Assembly (NCBI GenBank): GCA_900762245.1
Contig: CAAFFR010000066.1
Location: forward strand, 1 to 19,672
Length of the DNA stretch: 19,672 nucleotides
From: an uncultured Oscillospiraceae bacterium
Lineage (GTDB): Bacteria > Bacillota_A > Clostridia > Oscillospirales > Oscillospiraceae
Direction: 5' to 3'
Notes under the pieces: generated by a model
What the model was told of the DNA's origin: nothing
Databases searched by the model: none
The model's input: only the letters and a program-made list of their open reading frames with translations
In this document: piece by piece, positions 14,440 through 19,672 of the stretch
Position numbering within the stretch: the first letter of the stretch is position 1
How the letters are laid out: each line of letters begins with the position of its first letter
Program-made: the position numbers and the translations under genes

Positions 14440-16395
14440 TTGGAAAACTATACCAAGTATAAGTTGAAGGCAGCAGATGAGCTGGCCGCCGCTATGGCCG
14501 GCATGGACAATCTGTTCGTCATTGCCTGCAACAAGTGTTTCAAGGAATTTGAAACCGTCAACGAGCCTGATTGCGATACGTTCAAAGAAATCGCCGCCCA
14601 GCAGGGCAAGACCATCACCGGCTGCGCCAAGGTGGATTTCCTCTGCAACAAGACCCAGACTCTGAAGAAGATGGAAGATCTGGTTCCCGAGGGCACCGAA
14701 AACATCGTGGTCATCTCCTGCGGCCTGGGTATCCAGACCGTTGCTGACATGGTGGACGTTCCCGTGGTTGCCGCAAGCAACTCCCTGAACTACACCGGCC
14801 ATCACGGCATGGCCCTGACCAAGAAGGCCTGCGATGCCTGTGCCCAGTGCTATCTGAACATCACCGGCGGCATCTGCCCCATCGTGGACTGCTCCAAGAG
14901 CCTGATCAACGGTCAGTGCGGCGGTGCCAAGAACGGCAAGTGCGAGGTCAGCCCCGATAAGGACTGCGCCTGGGAGAAGATCCAGCAGCGCCTTGCCAAG
15001 CAGGGCCGTCTGGAAGAGCTGACTTCCCAGCCCGTCCAGCTGCGCGACTACTCCAAGGTCAACTTCAAGGTCATCAACGACTACGTCAAGTCCATCCGCG
15101 AGAGCCGCTTCGCCGGCTACTACGGCGGTATCCATCCCGTTGAGGGCAAGGAACCCAGCGAGCACAAGGCTCTGGTCCGGTTCCCCGAGCCCAAGACCGC
15201 CGTCTTCCCCCTGTCCATGCACCTTGGCGCTCCCGCCAATGCCTGCGTCCAGGTTGGCGACACCGTGAAGGTGGGCCAGAAGATCGCAGAGGCTGCCGGT
15301 TTCATCTCCGCTCCCGTCCATTCCAGCGTCAGCGGTACCGTTGTGTCCATTGAGGACCGTCCCCACGCCAACCGCGGCATGTGCCCCGCCATTGTCATCG
15401 AGTCTGACGGTCTGGGCACCCTCCATGAATCTGTGAAGCCCAACAAGCCCCTGGACGAGCTGACTGCCGACGAGATCATCGAGATCGTCAAGGAAGCCGG
15501 TATCGTTGGCATGGGCGGCGCAGGCTTCCCCACCTACGTCAAGCTGAAGCCCGGCAAGCCCATCGATGCCGTTCTGGTCAACGCCTGTGAGTGTGAGCCC
15601 ATGCTGACCGCTGACCATCGCGTGCTGCTGGAGTATGCCGACGAGATCATCTACGGTCTGAAGGCTGTCATGAAGACCGTTGCCGCTCCCAGAGGCGTTA
15701 TCGTCATCGAGGACAACAAGCCCGATGCCATCGAGCTGATGCAGCAGAAGGTTGCTGACATCGAGGGCATGGAGGTCTGCGTTGCCAAGACGAAGTACCC
15801 CCAGGGCGGCGAAAAAATGCTCATCAAGCGCGTTCTGGACCGCTTTGTTCCCAGCGGCAAGCTGCCTGCTGACGTAGGCGCTGTGGTCTGCAACGTTTCC
15901 ACTGTGAAGGCCATCTCCGATGCCATCCAGACCGGTATGCCCCTTATCGAGCGTGTCACCACCGTCACCGGTCCCTACATCCCCAACCCCGGCAACTTCA
16001 TTGTGAAGATCGGTACCTGCGCCGAAGACCTGGTGAATGCCTGCGGCGGCATCCTGCCCGGCGACGTCACCGTCAAGGCCGGCGGTCCCATGATGGGCTT
16101 CGTTCAGCAGAACGTTTCCTTCCCCATCATGAAGGGCTCCAACGGCATCATTGCCGTGGATACCGACCACACCGAGCCTCAGGAATGCATCAAGTGCGGC
16201 CGCTGCGTGGATGTGTGCCCCATGAGCCTGCAGCCCCTGTACTTCGCCAAGCTGGTGATGGACCCCCAGGCCCTGAAGGAACGCAACATTATGGACTGCA
16301 TGGAATGCCGCTGCTGCGAGACCATCTGTTCTTCCAAGCTGCCTCTGGTCAGCATGATCAAGATGGGCAAGAACGCTGTAAGGGGGATGAAGTAA
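14440..16395 (+). CDS. MetV-like domain fused to RnfC-like NADH-oxidising subunit (MTHFR complex, RnfC2 type)
   Basis: This 651-residue protein starts at TTG 14440, supported by AAGGAAGG at 14425-14432; no better start is in frame nearby. Residues 1 to about 220 resemble the MetV protein encoded next, sharing ACNKC (Cys30, Cys33), DFLCN, SCGLGIQTV and the Cys-rich stretch ACDACAQCYLNITGGICP...NGQCGGAKNGKC. Residues from about 229 are RnfC-like: GGIHPVEGKEPS, FPLSMHLGAPAN, GQKIAEAAGFISAPVHSSVS, GIVGMGGAGFPTYVKL, NACECEPMLTADHR and YPQGGEKMLI. Two 4Fe-4S motifs close the protein: CIKCGRCVDVCP from Cys583, and CMECRCCETIC from Cys620, where the usual following proline is serine. By analogy with Acetobacterium woodii MetF-MetV-RnfC2, it would take electrons from NADH and pass them to MetV/MetF. 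Cytoplasmic; no membrane helices. Confidence 0.87.
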   Translation: MENYTKYKLKAADELAAAMAGMDNLFVIACNKCFKEFETVNEPDCDTFKEIAAQQGKTITGCAKVDFLCNKTQTLKKMEDLVPEGTENIVVISCGLGIQTVADMVDVPVVAASNSLNYTGHHGMALTKKACDACAQCYLNITGGICPIVDCSKSLINGQCGGAKNGKCEVSPDKDCAWEKIQQRLAKQGRLEELTSQPVQLRDYSKVNFKVINDYVKSIRESRFAGYYGGIHPVEGKEPSEHKALVRFPEPKTAVFPLSMHLGAPANACVQVGDTVKVGQKIAEAAGFISAPVHSSVSGTVVSIEDRPHANRGMCPAIVIESDGLGTLHESVKPNKPLDELTADEIIEIVKEAGIVGMGGAGFPTYVKLKPGKPIDAVLVNACECEPMLTADHRVLLEYADEIIYGLKAVMKTVAAPRGVIVIEDNKPDAIELMQQKVADIEGMEVCVAKTKYPQGGEKMLIKRVLDRFVPSGKLPADVGAVVCNVSTVKAISDAIQTGMPLIERVTTVTGPYIPNPGNFIVKIGTCAEDLVNACGGILPGDVTVKAGGPMMGFVQQNVSFPIMKGSNGIIAVDTDHTEPQECIKCGRCVDVCPMSLQPLYFAKLVMDPQALKERNIMDCMECRCCETICSSKLPLVSMIKMGKNAVRGMK

Positions 16396-16396
16396 G

Positions 16397-17017
16397 ATGC
16401 TGATTACCGAACTGAAGAATAAAGACACCGTTCTGTCTCTGGCTGAGGGTAAGGTCTTCCTTCTGATCTGCCACGGCTGCAAGGAGATCCGTTTCCCCGA
16501 GCATGAGGTGGAAGAACTGAAGAAGGAACTGATGGAGGCCGGTAAGGTCACCGGTACCTTCACCACCGACTACATCTGCAATCCCGACAATCTGAAGCTG
16601 CGTCTGGGCTACCACACCGCTGAGATCGAAGCCGCCGATACCGTGCTGGTCTTCTCCTGCGGCGTTGGCGTGCAGACCGTGGCCGAATATTTGGAAAACA
16701 AAAAGGTCATCGCCTGCTGCGACACCTACGCTCTGCCCGGCTTCCAGGGCGTGACTCCTCTGGAGCACGACTGCAAGCAGTGCGGCGAGTGCTACCTGAA
16801 CCTCACCGGCGGCATCTGCCCCATCACCGCCTGCTCCAAGAGCTTGGTCAACGGCCAGTGCGGCGGCGCCAAGAAGGGCAAGTGCGAGGTCGATCCCAAC
16901 ATGGATTGCGGCTGGGAGCGTATTTATCAGCGTCTGAAGGCCATCGGCCGTCTGGATGTGCTGAAGTGCCCCGTTCAGGTTCGCAACTATGCAACCGACG
17001 AAGAAGTTTCCAAATAA
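16397..17017 (+). CDS. metV: MetV, methylenetetrahydrofolate reductase C-terminal-domain/partner protein
   Basis: This 206-residue cysteine-rich protein has CHGC (Cys25, Cys28), DYICN (Cys61), SCGVGVQT (Cys88) and a dense region with cysteines 126, 129, 132, 141, 146, 155, 163 and 171. MetV proteins of acetogens bind zinc and iron-sulfur and pass electrons to the flavoprotein MetF. It starts one base after the upstream stop, with AAGGGGG at 16380-16386, and ends 24 bp before metF, so co-transcription is near certain. It is a close paralogue of the N-terminal part of the upstream fusion protein, particularly over the Cys-rich region. Confidence 0.9.
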   Translation: MLITELKNKDTVLSLAEGKVFLLICHGCKEIRFPEHEVEELKKELMEAGKVTGTFTTDYICNPDNLKLRLGYHTAEIEAADTVLVFSCGVGVQTVAEYLENKKVIACCDTYALPGFQGVTPLEHDCKQCGECYLNLTGGICPITACSKSLVNGQCGGAKKGKCEVDPNMDCGWERIYQRLKAIGRLDVLKCPVQVRNYATDEEVSK

Positions 17018-17041
17018 TTTATCATAGAGGAGTAATGGATA

Positions 17042-17920
17042 ATGAGAATTACCGAATTGTTTGATAACGGTGAATTTGTTGTTACCGCAGAAGTTGGCCC
17101 TCCCAAGGGTATCCACCTGGGCCATCTGGTGGAAGAAGCCAAGACTTACCTCAGCGGCATCACCGCTGTGAACGTTACCGATAACCAGTCCTCCGTCATG
17201 CGCACCTCCACCCTGGCTACCTGCGCCGCTCTGAAGAACGCGGGCCTGACCCCCATCTACCAGGCTACCTGCCGCGACCGCAACCGTATCGCACTGCAGT
17301 CCGACCTGCTGGGCGCCGCTTCCATGGGCATCGAGAACATCCTGTGCCTGACCGGCGACCACACCAAGATGGGCGACCATCCCGGTGCAAAGCCCGTCTT
17401 CGACCTGGACTCCGTTTCCCTGCTGTACACTGCTTCCCAGCTGGAGAAGGGTGTTGACCTGGCCGGCAATCCCCTGGTGGGCGAGCCCCCCAAGTTTGCA
17501 AAGGGCGCTGTCGTGTCCCCCATTTCCGACTCCGTTGACGCTCAGCTGGCAAAGATGGAGCGCAAGGTCATGGCTGGTGCTGACTACTTCCAGACCCAGG
17601 CTGTCTTCGAGCCCGAAAAGTTCATCAAGTTCATGGAGAAGGCCAAGGAATTTGGCAAGCCCGTGCAGCTGGGTGTTATCATCCCCAAGTCTGTGGGCAT
17701 GTGCAAGTTCATGAACAATAACGTGGCAGGTGTCCATGTCCCCGATGACATGCTGGATGAGCTGCGTGCCGACAAGGAAAAGACCAAGGCCGGCATCACC
17801 GGTATCGAGATCGCTGCCCGGATCATCAAGGAATGCCGCCCCTACTGCCAGGGTGTTCACATCATGGCACTGGGCTGGGAAGACAAGGTTCCCGCCCTGC
17901 TGGAGATGGCAGGCCTGTAA
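17042..17920 (+). CDS. metF: 5,10-methylenetetrahydrofolate reductase (MetF)
   Basis: MetF reduces 5,10-methylene-H4folate to 5-methyl-H4folate with FAD. The 292-residue protein is a single TIM-barrel domain. Glu17 in VTAEVGPPKG fits the catalytic glutamate. NVTDNQ and LCLTGDHT are flavin-binding regions, and ADYFQTQAVF and GVHIMALGWEDKV lie near the C-terminus. The ATG at 17042 has GAGGAG at 17027-17032; another ATG at 17035 is out of frame. With MetV and the RnfC-like fusion it should form an NADH-linked MTHFR complex. Methyl-H4folate would serve methionine synthesis or, if other Wood-Ljungdahl genes exist elsewhere, acetogenesis. Confidence 0.95.
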   Translation: MRITELFDNGEFVVTAEVGPPKGIHLGHLVEEAKTYLSGITAVNVTDNQSSVMRTSTLATCAALKNAGLTPIYQATCRDRNRIALQSDLLGAASMGIENILCLTGDHTKMGDHPGAKPVFDLDSVSLLYTASQLEKGVDLAGNPLVGEPPKFAKGAVVSPISDSVDAQLAKMERKVMAGADYFQTQAVFEPEKFIKFMEKAKEFGKPVQLGVIIPKSVGMCKFMNNNVAGVHVPDDMLDELRADKEKTKAGITGIEIAARIIKECRPYCQGVHIMALGWEDKVPALLEMAGL

Positions 17921-17937
17921 TCGGCAAATCAAATCCC

Positions 17938-17971
17938 AAAGCGGAGTGGAAATTTTCCACTCCGCTTTTTT
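17938..17971 (+). terminator. Rho-independent terminator of the MTHFR operon
   Basis: AGCGGAGTGG pairs with CCACTCCGCT across an A/T-rich centre (17940-17966), with extra A/T pairs outside, followed by a run of six T. It lies 18 bp after the metF stop. Confidence 0.9.
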
Positions 17972-17974
17972 CGA

Positions 17975-18182
17975 TGGCGAAGAAGCTGCCAAAGCCTTCC
18001 CCCGGGGGGAAGGTGGCACGGCGCAAGCCGTGACGGATGAGGGGTGGCGTGCAGTTCCAACCTGCGAGCAGGTCTAAAACAGTGTACAAAACGTAAATTT
18101 ACCGCCCGCATTCCTCATCAGTCAAAAATCAAAGATTTTTGCCAGCTTCCCCCCGGGGGAAGCCTTTGGCGCTCCCACGCCA
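17975..18182. repeat. Modular hairpin repeat, family R2, full copy with long inverted ends
   Basis: A 208-bp element with imperfect terminal inverted repeats of about 65 bp. Each end has, from outside inward, TGGCG...GCC, AAAGCCTTCCCCC or AAAGGCTTCCCCC, GGGGGGAAG, TGGCA, a variable stem-loop, TGAC and GATGAGG. The variable stem is CGGCgcaaGCCG on the left and AAAAATCtttGATTTTT on the right. The middle is not recognisable and has no coding capacity. Confidence 0.8.
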
Positions 18183-18226
18183 GCAGAGTTTCAAAAAACA
18201 ACCCCTTCTTTTTTAATCAAATTCTG

Positions 18227-18255
18227 TTGACATTGCAAGGTTTATCCAATATACT
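18227..18255 (+). promoter_or_regulatory. Sigma-A promoter of the zinc-ribbon/ZIP operon
   Basis: TTGACA at 18227-18232 and TATACT at 18250-18255 are exactly 17 bp apart, a near-consensus promoter. Confidence 0.8.
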
Positions 18256-18270
18256 ATTATACTGTATTAA

Positions 18271-18288
18271 GGTTAGCTGGAACTAACC
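18271..18288 (+). promoter_or_regulatory. Palindromic operator of the zinc-ribbon/ZIP operon
   Basis: GGTTAG at 18271-18276 and CTAACC at 18283-18288 form a perfect 6-bp inverted repeat with a 6-bp spacer, just downstream of the expected transcript start. The half-sites resemble DtxR/MntR-family boxes, but the spacing differs from the classical DtxR site. A metal-responsive repressor is likely from the gene content; its identity is not shown. Confidence 0.55.
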
Positions 18289-18314
18289 GACAATTTTCTT
18301 ACAGGAGGCCCCTT

Positions 18315-18515
18315 ATGCTGCTGGATGGATGCCACGAGGGAAAGCACACCCCAAAATTGATGGAGGTGCGGTGTCCCAAATGTGGAGAATGGGTGGAAGT
18401 CTTTGTCCGCATGGGCGGCCGCCCCGGAGAGACCGGGACTCTGATCAGCGACGAGACCTGTGTCTGCGGACATATTCTGCCGGAAGGCAGCTTCGCTGAA
18501 GCATACGAAAGCTGA
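18315..18515 (+). CDS. Small zinc-ribbon protein, unknown function
   Basis: The 66-residue protein starts at ATG 18315 with AGGAGG at 18303-18308. Cysteines occur as CPKC (Cys20, Cys23) and CVC (Cys49, Cys51), plus Cys6, with CPKCGEWVEVFVRMGGRPG between, so one zinc ribbon is likely. There is no signal or membrane helix. It is the first gene of a probable two-gene operon with the ZIP transporter 41 bp downstream, sharing its promoter and operator. It could be a metal buffer, sensor or accessory factor; nothing in the sequence decides this. Confidence 0.8.
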   Translation: MLLDGCHEGKHTPKLMEVRCPKCGEWVEVFVRMGGRPGETGTLISDETCVCGHILPEGSFAEAYES

Positions 18516-18556
18516 TTTTCCTCAAAAAAATTGCTTACATAGGAGAGAGAAAGACT

Positions 18557-19393
18557 ATGGGCGTGATTGAAACTTTGATCCTGACCACTGCGCTGGCAGG
18601 CGTAGTAGGAACCGGCCTGGGCGGCCTGATCGGCGCCATGCTGCAAAAGGATTCCAACCGGACCGTGAGCCTGCTGCTGAGCTTTGCCGGCGGTGTGATG
18701 CTCAGCGTGGTCTGCTTTGACCTGGCCACAGAAGCGGTGGAGACCAACGTGGGCATCTGGACCGTGGTGGGTGCCATTGCCTTCGGCGTTGGCATTACTT
18801 ATTTTCTGAACTACCTCATTGACCGGAAAACCAACCCGGAAGTGCCCCACATCGATGCCAACCATCCCAAAACTGCCGACGATCTGGATGAGCTGATCCA
18901 CAGCGACCATCTGGAACAGCACTATGCCCAGAATGACAGCAAGCTGGGACTGTTTGTGGCAGGCATCGTCATGGCCAGCGCCATCGCCCTGCACAATGTT
19001 CCCGAGGGCATGACCATCGGCGCTTCTTACGCCAGCAATGACGGTGTCATGGGCAGCGCGGCCCTGGTGCTGGCAACCCTCATCGGCCTGCACAATATCC
19101 CGGAGGGCATGGCAGTGTCTGTCCCCCTTATCAGCGGCGGCATGGCCAAAGGGAAGGCTGTCCTGATCACCGCGTGCTCCGGCATCCCCACCATTCTGGG
19201 AGCCCTGCTGGGTTACCTTCTGGGCGAGATCGGCCCCATGGGCCTGACCATGAGCCTGGGCTTCGCCAGCGGCGCCATGCTGTATGTGGTCTTCGGTGAG
19301 ATCCTCCCCCAGTCAATCTTGATGTACCACAGCAAACTCCCCGCCTTCTCCACCATCGTCGGCATGCTGGTGGGTATGCTGATTATTTTTTAA
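18557..19393 (+). CDS. ZIP family metal transporter (ZupT-like)
   Basis: ZIP proteins bring Zn2+, and often Fe2+ or Mn2+, into the cytoplasm. The 278-residue protein has about eight hydrophobic helices. The metal-site helices carry HNVPEGMTIG (His146) and HNIPEGMAVSVP (His179), the two family signatures. A His/Asp-rich cytoplasmic loop (about residues 98-124, HIDANHPKTADDLDELIHSD) lies between helices 3 and 4, as in the family. ATG at 18557 has AGGAGAG at 18541-18547. It is probably co-transcribed with the zinc-ribbon gene. Confidence 0.93.
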   Translation: MGVIETLILTTALAGVVGTGLGGLIGAMLQKDSNRTVSLLLSFAGGVMLSVVCFDLATEAVETNVGIWTVVGAIAFGVGITYFLNYLIDRKTNPEVPHIDANHPKTADDLDELIHSDHLEQHYAQNDSKLGLFVAGIVMASAIALHNVPEGMTIGASYASNDGVMGSAALVLATLIGLHNIPEGMAVSVPLISGGMAKGKAVLITACSGIPTILGALLGYLLGEIGPMGLTMSLGFASGAMLYVVFGEILPQSILMYHSKLPAFSTIVGMLVGMLIIF

Positions 19394-19405
19394 CAAGGAA
19401 TCACC

Positions 19406-19437
19406 TCAGGGACTGCCGCTTTTGCGGCAGTCCCTGA
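19406..19437 (+). terminator. Hairpin after the ZIP gene, possible terminator
   Basis: TCAGGGACTGCCGC at 19406-19419 pairs with GCGGCAGTCCCTGA at 19424-19437 around TTTT, a 14-bp stem 12 bp after the stop. The T-run is missing (AACTATTTTC follows), so termination would be weak or the hairpin may protect the 3' end. Confidence 0.6.
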
Positions 19438-19491
19438 AACTATTTTCAAATAGTAAATGGGCATTTATCGAGCAATGGCGCGGGAGCGCCC

Positions 19492-19672
19492 CTTGCCTCC
19501 CTCTTTGAGGGAGGTGGCAAAAATCTTTGATTTTTGACGGAGGGAGTGTCCTATCACAAGTAGGACACTCCCCCAGTCACGCCTGTCGGCGTGCCAATAA
19601 ATAATGGTATGATTGCCACCGGCAATCATTGCGATTGTATATTCGCTGCGCGGAGCACCACCCCTCAGTGAG
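19492..19672. repeat. Modular hairpin repeat, family R1, second copy, cut by window end
   Basis: It starts CTTGCCTCCCTCTTTGAGGG, identical to the 8253 copy, preceded by the module TGGCGCGGGAGCGCC (19475-19489). Its inner stems occupy the same order but differ: AAAAATCtttGATTTTT, GGGAGTGTCCT/AGGACACTCCC, CACGCCtgtcGGCGTG and ATGATTGCC-acc-GGCAATCAT. The right end (GCACCACCCCTCAGTGAG) is reached at the window edge. Confidence 0.75.

Noticed and set aside
14413..16566. 717-codon minus-strand frame opposite the MetV-RnfC gene
   Set aside because: It is an antisense shadow of a GC-rich, codon-biased gene; it has no motifs and no promoter.
16358..18019. 553-codon minus-strand frame opposite metV and metF
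   Set aside because: Same reason; the plus-strand genes have intact family motifs, starts and spacing.

Overview
The window looks like chromosome from a GC-rich anaerobic Firmicute, most likely a gut clostridium of the Oscillospiraceae/Ruminococcaceae type. This is inferred from AGGAGG-type ribosome binding sites, clear sigma-A promoters, clostridial gene families (DUF362 ferredoxin, DUF3786, YitT, MetV/RnfC) and many intergenic hairpin repeats. There is no rRNA, tRNA, CRISPR array, phage gene or transposase.

Layout. 1-754 (-): N-terminal part of a Zn/Cd/Co-type P1B ATPase with an HMA domain and a His/Cys repeat, behind a promoter carrying a likely ArsR/SmtB-type operator. 943-2046 (+): DUF362 protein with two 4Fe-4S motifs. 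2343-6179 (+): polyamine ABC transporter operon potA-potB-potCD, the last gene a permease/substrate-binding fusion. 6292-6903 (-): DUF3786-like protein. 7094-8248 (+): alanine racemase. 8468-9928 (+): membrane-anchored CapA-like protein. 9968-11131 (-): RodA/FtsW (SEDS) protein. 11480-12847 (-): MATE transporter. 13068-13940 (+): YitT-family membrane protein with an attenuator-like leader. 14440-17920 (+): three-gene methylenetetrahydrofolate reductase operon, a MetV-RnfC fusion, then MetV and MetF. 18315-19393 (+): small zinc-ribbon protein and a ZIP metal transporter behind a promoter with a palindromic operator.

How the genes work together. The metF/metV/rnfC-like operon resembles the NADH-linked MTHFR of acetogens and would feed one-carbon metabolism or reductant disposal. 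alr and rodA serve the cell wall, and capA may act at the envelope. The two ends of the window are metal genes with opposite roles (efflux ATPase, ZIP importer), each with a palindrome just downstream of its promoter.

The least explained content is intergenic. One hairpin repeat superfamily occurs at 6921-6986, 8253-8439, 17975-18182 and 19492 to the window end. Its stems differ in sequence but keep pairing, and stems are exchanged between copies. A second family occurs at 11251-11475 and 13947-14225. It has terminal repeats ATGTCATTGCGAG, and its core is in opposite orientation relative to its outer arms in the two copies. These repeats are the best candidates for something undescribed. All identities, promoters and structures were read by eye; no search or folding was run.
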